A stretch of 64,000 bases of DNA. It comes from Paenibacillus sp. OV219. Lineage in GTDB: Bacteria > Bacillota > Bacilli > Paenibacillales > Paenibacillaceae. Below the pieces are notes generated by a model, which was not told where the DNA came from, did no database searches, and saw only the letters and a list, made by a program, of their open reading frames with translations. The DNA is taken from the NCBI RefSeq assembly GCF_900110075.1, contig NZ_FOCJ01000001.1:1178001-1242000 (forward strand), read 5' to 3'. A program made the position numbers and the translations under genes. Shown here piece by piece: positions 18,701-25,001 of the stretch. Each line of letters starts with the position of its first letter. The stretch's first letter is position 1.

Positions 18701-19467
18701 GGCCCGAACAACGCCTGGTCGCCAGTACGGTTCGCATCGCCTTCTTGCCCGCTAAATAGCGCCCGGCCGCTGAGTGCTCCTGATGTAGGTGTCGCAAAGC
18801 CAGTAATTGTCGTCACAACCGGCGCTGAGGTCGATTGGATGAGTACGGCACCTACACGCAGCGACATGTTGCGGAAGGGAAGCGTAGGATTTCCATAAAT
18901 AACTGCAAGTGTCCATCCCGCATGATTTGCAGTCGGGTCTGTTACCGTTGCGGTTCCCACGACAGCTCCTACATTATAGGTGCCTGCGCCGCCTTGTGAA
19001 ATTTGCGAGGTGACATTCGCTGTGCGCGTATAACCGAGCGCGCCGCTCCCCAAGTCGAAGTTGTTCGCCGTTGCCGCATCCGGAGATACGCTGAACGTGG
19101 TGCTGTTAGGGAGTTTGAGATTGACAGGATTGTTAATAGCGGCTGACAGGTTAACGCCCGGCACAACATAGGTTCCGCCCCAGATTAGCTCCGCGTAGAG
19201 AACCGTACTTCCGGCAGGAATGACGAGAATGGCATCCGCATTGTTCAGCAAATAATTGCTCGTCGTGCCGAATGGGTAAGTCCCGACTCGGACAGAGGTA
19301 TCCGTTGTCACGAACGCGCCGATGCTATCTTGTGTACCGGGAACGCCTACTGTGTCAGAACGGCTAAGACCGAGCGTATTACCAGTAAAAGTAATGGATC
19401 CTGTGGCATTAAACTGAGCTCGAACGACTAGTGCAATGCTGCTCACCCCCTTACAATGAACAAGCAT
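12730..19467 (-). CDS. Giant DUF11-repeat surface protein, N-terminal part (frame broken in repeat 15)
   Basis: Up to 2245 aa. Residues about 1-350 are a unique beta-rich domain (FNATGSITFTGNTLGLSRS; HAGWTLAVIYGNP; GWDITNVDVSARL). From about residue 352 come fourteen complete DUF11 repeats of about 129 residues and the first two thirds of a fifteenth. The repeats alternate between two types: one ending SFTSGAFS-xx-SNT-xx-PVYQP and one ending YTYTLPDGR-x-SG-xx-SNTV-x-IPVSxPN. No signal peptide or LPXTG is seen. The start is uncertain: ATG 19467 has no ribosome binding site, GTG 19446 lies directly next to AAGGGG, and ATT 19437 has the best spacing. It lies 40 bases behind the methyltransferase gene, so the two form an operon. 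Leaderless DUF11 proteins of this sort may be spore-surface proteins; that is inference. Confidence 0.85.
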   Translation of the reverse strand: MLVHCKGVSSIALVVRAQFNATGSITFTGNTLGLSRSDTVGVPGTQDSIGAFVTTDTSVRVGTYPFGTTSNYLLNNADAILVIPAGSTVLYAELIWGGTYVVPGVNLSAAINNPVNLKLPNSTTFSVSPDAATANNFDLGSGALGYTRTANVTSQISQGGAGTYNVGAVVGTATVTDPTANHAGWTLAVIYGNPTLPFRNMSLRVGAVLIQSTSAPVVTTITGFATPTSGALSGRALFSGQEGDANRTGDQALFGPSSGTQVALSGTNNFANNFFASQINNDSGALNTTGTFGTRNQTNGAPGTNIIGGRQGWDITNVDVSARLINNQSSAVLTLTTSGDAYVVNANALQININAPVVSLTKSANVAGTVINDQVTYTVTVNNTGTANASNVVVTDALPAGSAFVAGSVVLAGVAKPTFDITAGVPIGTLALNSSVTLTYKARITSLPSPPTVNNTANAAFTFQSVAGGDTITGVIPSNTVSTPVYSPVLNLIKSANTSNAAIGTTVTYTILVNNSGSIGATTTLTDNIPTGSTLVPNSVTVNSVTQPVANPAVGFPIGTVAVGTTTTVTFQVVVNSLPSPPQLTDQATSTYTYSPPDGRVLSGSAASNTLTIPVSVPNVTASKSSNRTATTVGDTITFSTVVANSGVAPVTNVVFNDPIPTGTSFVAGSVTVGGTPVTGANPASGISLGTINNGTSVTVAFQLLVTSLPNPAQITNRASISYNSGTFNGISLSNTINVPVYQPIISASKSANFTQATVGDTITYTFSIPNTGNINAQLTLTDSLPAGTTYVANSITVNGSPRPGATPQTGIPVGTVAAGATVTVIFQVLLQTLPNPPSLSNQATFAYTYTLPDSRVMNGSGSSNRVTIPASAPNVNVSKSISEPEAAVGDEITYTIVVTNNGIEAVSQVIVSDPIPVGTIFESGSVLIGGVPAPSANPASGVAVGSIAAGASKTVSFKVIAVSLPTPAQFSNRAAVSFTSGAFTGSSFSNTITIPVYQPIISITKSANTSAATLGDLVVYTLQVSNNGNIAANMTLSDNIPSGCSFVANSVILNGVPQPGSDPSAGFPIFTVPPFGISTVTFEVSVDTLPSPQQLVNSASGTYTYTLPGGRILNGEVSSNTVSIPVSAPNLSVVLSTTAPDVITGDTITYTGVVTNNGITNVNNVIFVGPSIPGTTFVAGSVTVNGVAVPQADATAGIPIGALGPGAFATVTYEVKLIMPVSDQIVNQSTVSFTSGSFSSTSSSNVVTTPVTQPEISVIKTANTSNAQVGDTVTFTIAVSNTGNLPASVIVTDTIPPSSTYVQNSVIVNGLPQPSSTPTGGIDAGTVNPGGTSYVMFSVVIDTLPNPQQLVNQATATYTFTPPDGRTITLSKLSNTLSISVSSPNVTVGKSSTQTAVSIGDIIPYTILVSNNGIAPVTNTVFIDGIPSGTQLVAGSVTVNGVVVPNANPAAGVTIGTVPNGTTATVTFSLLVTSVPTPAFISNQASVSYTSGAFSSSSFSNGVDIPVYQPVISVVKSANTTNATVGLMVAYTLAVTNSGNYAAAVTLTDTTLAPQLSFVPNSVIVGGQPQAGSDPATGIPVGVVFPNTTVNVTFSAIITSLPPSQQLTNQATAAFSYTLPDNRTLSGSVLSNSLTYAVSAPDVDVVKSATLTASTIGDTQVYSITVMNSGIAPVDNVIFSDPIPAGTSFVSGSITVDGVPRPDANPAAGFSLGSIGAGVTVTVTFSVTITSVPNEQLVSNRSSVSFTSGIFSAVTFSNTVTTPVYQPVINLEKSSSTVTGSVGSTINYNIVTTNSGNYPAVVTISDPIPAGTSFVPNTVVVNGLPQAGADPTAGFSIGTVAAGASVTATFTLLINTLPPNQQLTNQATANYIFTLPDNRSFARTSLSNTLNVPVTSPNISLVKSTVATDAVIGDNVTYSILVTNTSIANLNSAVLTDTVPVGTTFVPGSVVVGGVPRPGADPALGITLGSITPSNSVTVTFVVTVNTLPVSGLISNQALVSFTSGAFSGTGSSNIVTTPVYNPIIAVLKTANTANATVGDTITYSMDVTNTGNLAATVTLFDQIPTGADFVPNSVTVGGVPQPGADPTTGINVGVVAAGATVHVLVTLNVTVDALPSPQQLVNTATANYSFSPPDGRLLSGTVQSNTVVIPVSSPNVSVVKSSNAIDAVVGDTITYTITATNNGISPVNNVTLVDPIPAGASFIAGSVTVNGSPRTADSPNTGIQIGTIAAGAVATVTFQVLVV
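12731..12735 (-). other. Frame junction in DUF11 repeat 15 (ATGA overlap; probable one-base deletion)
   Basis: The upstream ORF stops at TGA inside ATGATGG, and the next ORF continues the same repeat in the frame one base back. Aligned to sister repeats (QVLVTSLPNPPQLTNQ), the join QVLVV / MMADPGPPLTITNQ loses no residues of the repeat. One added base here would restore a single frame. Confidence 0.7.
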
Positions 19468-19507
19468 ATGAGTACAGCAATGTGCACACTAACTGAACAT
19501 ATGCGCC

Positions 19508-20140
19508 TTAAAATGGAGGTATGCTACGAAGCAAAGTAGCGGCATACGGTTCAGGTAAGGATTGTTCACACAGAGTCAGCCATTCGTTCTCCATCATTGG
19601 AGCTTTCACAACGACGTAATGATACATAATCTCATCCACGACATTTGCTTGCAATTCCTTCAGCAATTCAAGCTCTTCCGGTTCGTAAAGCGAGGTTTGA
19701 TAGGTCTGATTATAGAAGAGCTCCATTCGCAGCAGACGAAAATCATAGGGAGGCGGCGGAAAATACTGATAGGGAACAAGCTGCGGACATGGCGGGCTGC
19801 CAGGGGGATCGCGGAACACGGTCGTTAAGTAACGCGGCGTATGTTCATCAAAGCGGCTCTTCAAATACGGATTCGAGCTGTATCTGAAATTATGAGCATA
19901 GGGGCAGAGTAGACAGATAATTGCGCCATGCGTACTCACGCGATAGAGCTCGCCCATCGCGTAGTTTAGATCGTTCGCATAAGCTAGCATGCGGCTGACA
20001 AGTATAAGCTCAACCGAATTGTCTGGAAACGGAATTTCTGAATTTAGATCGCTGACAAGGTTCACGCCAGGCAGCGCCGTGCGGTCAATGCCATAATAGC
20101 CCGGCTGCTTATTCGATCCACAGCCGATATCCAGTTTCAT
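19508..20140 (-). CDS. Class I SAM-dependent methyltransferase
   Basis: 210 aa, ATG at 20140 behind AAGGAGG. Motif I is MKLDIGCGSNKQPGYYGIDR at the very N-terminus, followed by the acidic loop LVSDLNSEIPFPDNSVELI and a motif around YRVSTHGAIICLLCPY. The Rossmann core is short, and the rest (residues 90-210) carries a Pro/Tyr-rich insertion (PQLVPYQYFPPPPYDFRLL). It probably transfers a methyl group from S-adenosylmethionine to an unknown acceptor. As first gene of the operon with the DUF11 giant, it may modify that protein or a glycan on it; this rests on context only. Confidence 0.78.
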   Translation of the reverse strand: MKLDIGCGSNKQPGYYGIDRTALPGVNLVSDLNSEIPFPDNSVELILVSRMLAYANDLNYAMGELYRVSTHGAIICLLCPYAHNFRYSSNPYLKSRFDEHTPRYLTTVFRDPPGSPPCPQLVPYQYFPPPPYDFRLLRMELFYNQTYQTSLYEPEELELLKELQANVVDEIMYHYVVVKAPMMENEWLTLCEQSLPEPYAATLLRSIPPF

Positions 20141-20187
20141 AATCAGGCCTCCTTACAGCGGTAGAGGCTGGTTTTCCTCTTAACAAC

Positions 20188-20215
20188 TAGTGTATGGATC
20201 AGCATGTAACCCAGT
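20188..20215 (-). promoter_or_regulatory. Candidate SigE/SigK-type sporulation promoter for the methyltransferase-DUF11 operon
   Basis: On the minus strand, CATACACTA (20196-20188) fits the SigK -10 CATAnnnTA and the SigE -10 CATACAnT. An AC (20215-20214) lies 17 bases upstream, as in SigK -35 elements. The implied start site is about 40 bases before the start codon. No SigA-type promoter is evident here. Confidence 0.4.
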
Positions 20216-20239
20216 TAGTACGCTTGCCCACAGCAACAG

Positions 20240-20278
20240 CAAAAACGTGCAGCACTTCTTATTGAAGAAGCGCTGCAC
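20240..20278 (-). terminator. Terminator of the NlpC/P60 gene
   Basis: Read on the minus strand, GTGCAGC-GCTTCTTC pairs with GAAG-GCTGCAC and is followed by GTTTTTGC. It isolates the NlpC gene from the methyltransferase operon. Confidence 0.8.
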
Positions 20279-20300
20279 GCGAAGGTTGGCTTTTATGAAA

Positions 20301-20819
20301 TTAGATAACTCGGCGTGCTGTTTTGTACGTCTTGTCCCAGATACTGCCTTTGAACGTTGAGATCGTTACGCCAATGCCAACACGATACGTTTGCAGTACT
20401 TTGCCGTTCCCGATGTAGAGGCTCACATGATTAATGATGCCGTCACGGTTCGTATCAGAGAAAATGAGATCGCCAGCCTTCAGATTGCTCTTGGACACAA
20501 ACGTACCTGCGCGAGATTGATCACGCGAAGAACGTGGAAGTGTAATTCCATTCTTCTTGAATATATATTGAGTGAACGAGGAGCAGTCGAAAGAGCTTGT
20601 GATGCCCGATTTGGCACCGAATTTATAAGGTACGCCTAGATAGTGTTTGCCAGTTGAAATAATATTATTTACGAGCCGCGTGTCCGATGCCGTAGAAGCA
20701 TGTGTCGTCTGTGGTTTGAGCAGCAATCCTGCTGAGCATGCGATTGCTACACTGAGCGTAACGCCGAGCAGTTTCTTGCCGATCCGGTATGTAGTTTTGG
20801 TCGTCAATTTCGTATTCAT
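20301..20819 (-). CDS. Secreted NlpC/P60 peptidase (C40 family)
   Basis: 172 aa from the ATG at 20819, behind GCAGGAGGATG. A basic start and hydrophobic run (KKLLGVTLSVAIACSAGLLLKP) form a signal peptide with cleavage near THAS. The NlpC/P60 domain covers about residues 55-172. The catalytic Cys is in SFDCSSFTQYIFKKNGI, the His in GIINHVSLYIGNGKVLQT, and the third polar residue follows. There is no binding domain (LysM or SH3), so it is a minimal secreted D,L-endopeptidase acting on peptidoglycan stem peptides. A related gene is at 59.9-60.4 kb. Confidence 0.9.
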   Translation of the reverse strand: MNTKLTTKTTYRIGKKLLGVTLSVAIACSAGLLLKPQTTHASTASDTRLVNNIISTGKHYLGVPYKFGAKSGITSSFDCSSFTQYIFKKNGITLPRSSRDQSRAGTFVSKSNLKAGDLIFSDTNRDGIINHVSLYIGNGKVLQTYRVGIGVTISTFKGSIWDKTYKTARRVI

Positions 20820-21009
20820 GATGTCATCCTCCTGCAATGAATAGTAGTAGTTGGCTTATACCGTGTTGTCGTCTTGACCAGAGAACACTATAGCACGGCT
20901 TGTCTTGCCACTACTTTCCAATGTGGACGGAAGTCCAGTGAATCCGCATGATAGGCTGCATTTGTTAGAATCTCGTGAGAAAAACTTCATGATAATGGCA
21001 TTGACAATG

Positions 21010-21050
21010 AAAAAAAGCCAACCAGGACGCCCTGATTGGCTTTTTCGCTT
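21010..21050. terminator. Terminator downstream of the DUF985 cupin gene
   Basis: AAAAAGCCAA-CAGG-ACGC-CCTG-TTGGCTTTTT forms a near-perfect stem with A and T runs on both sides. On the minus strand it ends the DUF985 transcript. Confidence 0.85.
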
Positions 21051-21061
21051 ATACGAGTAGG

Positions 21062-21526
21062 TTATTTATTAGTGCTGGAAATGAGTTTGAAATCATCATA
21101 ATGGAAGCCAGGTGCTACGACGCATGAAACGAATACAGGTTCATCGCCGAGCGGCTTCGCTTTCTGCCATACGTTCGCAGGGACGAGAGCTTGAGGCCGC
21201 TGACCCTTCGAAATATCAGGTCCTACGATAATCTCCTCTGTCGTATGCGGATCATCGTCAGTACCGCCAAGCGATAGAAGCAAGGGACTACCGGAATGCC
21301 AGAACCACAGCTCGTCCGACAGAACGACATGCCAATCTGACACTTCATCGGGGTGTAGGACAAAATAGATAGATGTTGCTGCCGCGCGGTTGCCGGAATA
21401 ACGATCACCGAGAACGGCTTGCGGAATTTCAAAGGATGCTTTCCAGAGCTCTTTGTACCAGCCGCCTTCAGGATGCGGCTTCAGATCCAGCTGCTGAACG
21501 AGCGGGGATAGCTGTTTAGTAATCAT
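21062..21526 (-). CDS. DUF985 cupin family protein
   Basis: 154 aa. The sequence opens LVQQLDLKPHPEGGWYKELW, then TSIYFVLHPDEVSDWHVVLSDELWFWHSG and ends VSCVVAPGFHYDDFKL, which is the full DUF985 signature, a single-domain cupin beta-barrel like yeast YML079w. The expected length is about 150-170 residues, so it is complete. A small ligand, perhaps a sugar nucleotide or carboxylate, may bind in the barrel; the reaction, if any, is unknown. AAGGAG lies 12 bases before the ATG. Single gene with its own terminator. Confidence 0.88.
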   Translation of the reverse strand: MITKQLSPLVQQLDLKPHPEGGWYKELWKASFEIPQAVLGDRYSGNRAAATSIYFVLHPDEVSDWHVVLSDELWFWHSGSPLLLSLGGTDDDPHTTEEIIVGPDISKGQRPQALVPANVWQKAKPLGDEPVFVSCVVAPGFHYDDFKLISSTNK

Positions 21527-21615
21527 CAGTATGTGTTTCTCCTTGTTGTCTAAATTTGTCTAATCTCTATTTCTTACCAACTCCATGTAACAATGTAGCC
21601 TACCGGCTCTAAGTT

Positions 21616-21662
21616 GTAAACGGCCATCGACTTCGAAAACAAGCGAAGTGATGACCGTTCCG
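21616..21662. terminator. Possible terminator hairpin after sodC
   Basis: ACGG-CATC-ACTTCG pairs with CGAAGT-ATG-CCGT, but no good T run follows on the minus strand, so it may only be an mRNA-stabilising hairpin. Confidence 0.4.
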
Positions 21663-21675
21663 TGAATAGTTCTTG

Positions 21676-22233
21676 TTATTGAATAACGCCGCAAGCGATG
21701 CGGTCGCCGGAATTGCCAGATGGATCGGTCTTATAATCATCTGCCTGCGCATGGATGACTATTGCTGTGCCGCCTGTTTTCTTTAACGAATTCGGCTGAT
21801 TCGGCGCGAGCGTAACGATTTTCGTCTCAATATCAACTTTGACCGTACCGTCTGCCGCTACTTGAATGTTCGGCAAATCACCGACGTGGAAGCCCTTCGG
21901 ATTGTTAAATCCATGCTGCTTCGTCTGTGGATTCAGATGGGCGCCTGCAGATGTGAACTTCGGCCCTTCGCATTTGCCCGTTTCATGGAAGTGAATGCCG
22001 TGTATGCCCGGCGGCAAGCTCTTTGCCTCAACATGTAGCCGCACCGCGTCCTGATTCTGCGTTAGTGTTGCGGTGCCAATCTCAGCACCGGAACCATTAA
22101 CAATCTTCACGTTAACCGTCTCGCCGCTTGTATCCGCCGGAGCGGGATGTGCCTTCACGGATGCGCCAACCGATAGACCAAACAGCATGACGCACAACGC
22201 TGTCTTGCCCAGTATGGAACTTGTCATTTTCAT
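21676..22233 (-). CDS. sodC: Cu/Zn superoxide dismutase family protein (YojM/SodC type), secreted
   Basis: 185 aa. The signal peptide is MKMTSSILGKTALCVMLFGLSVGASVKA, so the enzyme acts outside the membrane. The SOD domain has HGIHFHETGKC (two copper His and the disulfide Cys), GAHLNP (bridging His), KQHGFNNPKGFHVGDLPN (zinc His and Asp) and VIHAQADDY (fourth copper His), ending GNSGDRIACGVIQ with the second Cys. All metal ligands are present, unlike Bacillus YojM, in which a copper His is reported missing, so this copy should be active. It converts superoxide to peroxide and oxygen. Two in-frame ATGs (22233, 22227) are possible starts after AGGAGG. Confidence 0.9.
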   Translation of the reverse strand: MKMTSSILGKTALCVMLFGLSVGASVKAHPAPADTSGETVNVKIVNGSGAEIGTATLTQNQDAVRLHVEAKSLPPGIHGIHFHETGKCEGPKFTSAGAHLNPQTKQHGFNNPKGFHVGDLPNIQVAADGTVKVDIETKIVTLAPNQPNSLKKTGGTAIVIHAQADDYKTDPSGNSGDRIACGVIQ

Positions 22234-22435
22234 AATTGTCTTAGAATCCTCCTGCTTGTTTCATGGTCATAACGTTCCATGCTTATCATTACCGCATTCC
22301 TGCTCATACAAACATGGACTATTTGGATCGAAGACAATCATGTTTTGTCGTATTTTTGGATTGGTAGGCGTTATGATTTGTGATAGGTTTAGGGAGTATC
22401 TTACATACTTATCCATCACGGGAGGTTAAAGGGCA

Positions 22436-23425
22436 ATGAGTAAAGTTCGTATTGGCATGATCGGCACTGGCGGCATCGCCAATTGGCATGCAAGACAGCT
22501 GCTGGAACTGCCTGAGGCATCAATTGTCGCAATTGCAGATCCAAGTGAGCAGAACCGCATTCGATTTGTGGACGAGCATAAGCTCGATTCCGTAAGCGCT
22601 TACTCGGATTACAAAGAGCTGCTCGCGCATGCCGAGCTGGATGCTGTCGTGATCTGCTCGCCGCACACCCTTCATTACGAGCAAGCGACCGATGCACTGA
22701 ACAGTGGACTGCATGTCATGATGGAGAAACCGATGGTTTGTTCATCTGAAGAAGCGCAGCAACTAATTGAACTTTCGAATCAAGTGGGCAAATTGATGCA
22801 GGTGTCGTATCAGCGTCATTTTCAACCAGAATTTCTATACATCAAAGAAGCAATTGAAACCGGCGAAATCGGCAAGCTGACGTCGATCACCGCATCGCTA
22901 TATCAGGAATGGAGACAAGGAACACCTGGCTCATGGCGGCAAAATCCGGCATTGTCCGGTGGCGGTTTCCTGATGGATTCCGGCAGCCATATTATTGACG
23001 TCCTGTTATGGACGACAGGTCTTACTCCAGTAGAGGTGAAGCCGCAGCTGCATATGCACGGCTCACCAGTCGAGATTGATACCTTCACGTCGATCCGGTT
23101 CGCTGAAGGTCCAGTCGCTGGACTGAATTTGGTCGGCTTCTCGCCATGCTGGCATGAAACATTCGTGTTCTGCGGCGAGAACGGCGGTATTTTCTATGAC
23201 AATGGCAAGATTACGCTCCGCCGTCTGAACGAGGAGCCGATTGTGCCTGAGCTGCCAGTCGCTGTGACGAATCAGGATAAGAGCTTCGTAGATGCGATAC
23301 TTGGCCGTCACGAAGTGCTTGTTCCGGGCGAATTCGCTCTGAAAGTTACGAAGCTATCTGAAATGATCTATGAAGCAGCAGGCTATTCACCGCTTGGCAC
23401 TGCTATCAAAGAGGAGGCAATATAA
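22436..23425 (+). CDS. Gfo/Idh/MocA family NAD(P)-dependent oxidoreductase
   Basis: 329 aa, ATG at 22436 after GGGAGGTTAAAGGGCA. The N-terminal Rossmann domain starts VRIGMIGTGGIANWHARQLLEL (GxGGIA nucleotide-binding loop), and EKPMVCSSEEAQQL is the family EKP motif with the catalytic Lys. The C-terminal domain includes GGGFLMDSGSHIIDVLLW, with the His used in sugar binding and catalysis. It should oxidise or reduce a sugar or inositol derivative in the cytoplasm. The next gene, a sugar isomerase, begins two bases after the stop, so the two act in one pathway; the substrate is not evident. Confidence 0.9.
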   Translation: MSKVRIGMIGTGGIANWHARQLLELPEASIVAIADPSEQNRIRFVDEHKLDSVSAYSDYKELLAHAELDAVVICSPHTLHYEQATDALNSGLHVMMEKPMVCSSEEAQQLIELSNQVGKLMQVSYQRHFQPEFLYIKEAIETGEIGKLTSITASLYQEWRQGTPGSWRQNPALSGGGFLMDSGSHIIDVLLWTTGLTPVEVKPQLHMHGSPVEIDTFTSIRFAEGPVAGLNLVGFSPCWHETFVFCGENGGIFYDNGKITLRRLNEEPIVPELPVAVTNQDKSFVDAILGRHEVLVPGEFALKVTKLSEMIYEAAGYSPLGTAIKEEAI

Positions 23426-23427
23426 GG

Positions 23428-24297
23428 ATGAACGTACAAATTGGAATGCGGATTCCGCCAAAGATTGGCGATGAGGGTATTCAGAAGACGGCAGCTTGGG
23501 CGGCTGAGGCAGGACTTGACGTGCTGGACGTTTCAAACTTGACTGTCGAAGTGAAGGAAGCTTGTTCTGCGGCAGGCATTGGCATTGGTTCGATAGACGC
23601 GCACTATACCGCTCAGCTGCTTAGCCGTGATGAAGCGAAGCGCGAGCAAGCAATTGAAATGCAGAAGAAGCAAATCAGCGGCATCGCTGAGCTTGGCGGC
23701 AAAGTGTTGTTCATGTGTCTTGTGCCGGAAGATCTTACATTGCCTCGTCGTGAAGGCTTTGCGCTCTTCAAAGATTCTTTCCCTGAAGTTGTGAAGCATG
23801 CTGAACAGAACGGCGTTTATATTGCGATCGAGGGCTGGCCTGGACCGGCGCCGCATTATCCGACTCTCGGCTGTACGCCAGAGATGTGGCGAGCGATGTT
23901 TGAAGCGATCCCTTCGAAGCATTTTGGACTTAACTATGACCCATCCCACCTCGTGAGACTTGGTATCGACTACCTGCGAGCGCTTACGGAATTCGGCGAG
24001 CGCGTTAATCACGCTCACGGCAAAGATACAGAAATTCTTACGGATGAGCTCTACGAATGCGGCGTACTGGAGGCTACCTTCGGCGAGAAGTACGACTTCT
24101 CGGAAGGCTCCTGGCGATATACGATTCCAGGCCGCGGCGCTGTAGAGTGGGGCAAGGTTGCGGTGCGTCTTGACCGTCTCGGCTACAATGGCGCAGTTAG
24201 TATCGAGCTTGAGGATCACAGCTACTGGGGCTCGATTGAAGCAGAGCGTCAGGGCATCGTGAAGGCTGCACAGCATTTGAAGCAATATTTTAAATAA
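23428..24297 (+). CDS. Sugar phosphate isomerase/epimerase family (TIM barrel, AP endonuclease 2 fold)
   Basis: 289 aa, ATG at 23428 overlapping the end of the upstream gene's region with GGAGGCAATATAAGG as ribosome binding site. The fold is a TIM barrel of the xylose-isomerase-like type. Likely metal ligands are Glu in VYIAIEGWPGP, Asp/His in FGLNYDPSHLVRLG, His in VNHAHGKDTE, and Glu in GAVSIELEDHSYWG near the end. It probably isomerises or epimerises a keto sugar made or used by the neighbouring oxidoreductase. A terminator follows, so the operon appears to contain just these two genes. Confidence 0.88.
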   Translation: MNVQIGMRIPPKIGDEGIQKTAAWAAEAGLDVLDVSNLTVEVKEACSAAGIGIGSIDAHYTAQLLSRDEAKREQAIEMQKKQISGIAELGGKVLFMCLVPEDLTLPRREGFALFKDSFPEVVKHAEQNGVYIAIEGWPGPAPHYPTLGCTPEMWRAMFEAIPSKHFGLNYDPSHLVRLGIDYLRALTEFGERVNHAHGKDTEILTDELYECGVLEATFGEKYDFSEGSWRYTIPGRGAVEWGKVAVRLDRLGYNGAVSIELEDHSYWGSIEAERQGIVKAAQHLKQYFK

Positions 24298-24312
24298 GCA
24301 TCAATTGATTTG

Positions 24313-24362
24313 TGGCAGGGATCTGGAGCGTGTATCACGCTTCCCGGTCCCTGTTTTCTTTC
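24313..24362 (+). terminator. Terminator after the oxidoreductase/isomerase operon
   Basis: GCAGGGA...GCGTG-TAT-CACGC...TCCCTG is followed by TTTTCTTTCT. Confidence 0.75.
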
Positions 24363-24398
24363 TGTGCGAGTTTCAAGTAAACTAACGAAGGAGGAGTG

Positions 24399-24821
24399 AT
24401 GACGAGCGTGGAGCAACCAATATTTACAATGAGTGAAGCGAATGCGATGCTGCCGCAGTTGCAAGAGGATTTATTTAAGCTTCAGCTGCTAGCTCAGCAG
24501 TTCGAAGAGAAATATGAAGAATTACAGATACTTAAAGGGAAACGTGAGCTAGTGAAGCCGCAAGGAAGTACCGAATCCGACCCTTTCTTCGAGCTGGAAA
24601 GCCAGCTTGAATTTATGAGAATGGAGATTGATCTGGGCATAAGCAACTTCGAACGCAAGGGCGTCATGCTCAAAATGATTAATCCAGGACTCATTGATTT
24701 CCCCTCTCTATTGAATGGTGAGAAAATTCTAATTTGTTGGAAGCAAGGAGAAACTCGAATCTCGCACTATCATGGCTGGAATGACGGTTTTATTGGACGT
24801 AAGCCATATCCGGAGTGCTAA
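24399..24821 (+). CDS. DUF2203 family protein
   Basis: 140 aa. Begins PIFTMSEANAMLPQLQEDLFKLQLLAQQFEEKYEEL, typical of DUF2203, with long amphipathic helices, and ends with the conserved GLIDFPSLLNGEKILICWKQGETRISHYHGWNDGFIGRKP. The ATG at 24399 and a GTG three bases earlier both follow GAAGGAGGAG. The family is widespread and its function unknown; the YHGW..GF..RKP end suggests a ligand site. Single gene between two terminators. Confidence 0.85.
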   Translation: MTSVEQPIFTMSEANAMLPQLQEDLFKLQLLAQQFEEKYEELQILKGKRELVKPQGSTESDPFFELESQLEFMRMEIDLGISNFERKGVMLKMINPGLIDFPSLLNGEKILICWKQGETRISHYHGWNDGFIGRKPYPEC

Positions 24822-24835
24822 TATCCGCCCATTTC

Positions 24836-24866
24836 GGAAGCCTGAAAGCTCAGGCTTCTTTTTTGT
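24836..24866 (+). terminator. Terminator after the DUF2203 gene
   Basis: GAAGCCTGA-AAGC-TCAGGCTTC followed by TTTTTTG. Confidence 0.9.
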
Positions 24867-25001
24867 TCGTCAAAAGGAGTATGTCATCGACAAAACTACA
24901 AAATTTTCTCGCAGAAGGTTTGACATGTTTTTCATAAGATAGCCTTTACAATCTAACCTATATCGGAAAGGCCCTAATAAATACAAGAAAGAGGTGTGTT
25001 T

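Noticed and set aside
12329-18898. Many plus-strand open frames of 60-260 codons opposite the DUF11 genes
   Set aside because: They are antisense shadows of a repetitive, low-complexity coding sequence; they have no ribosome binding sites and their repeats mirror the DUF11 units.
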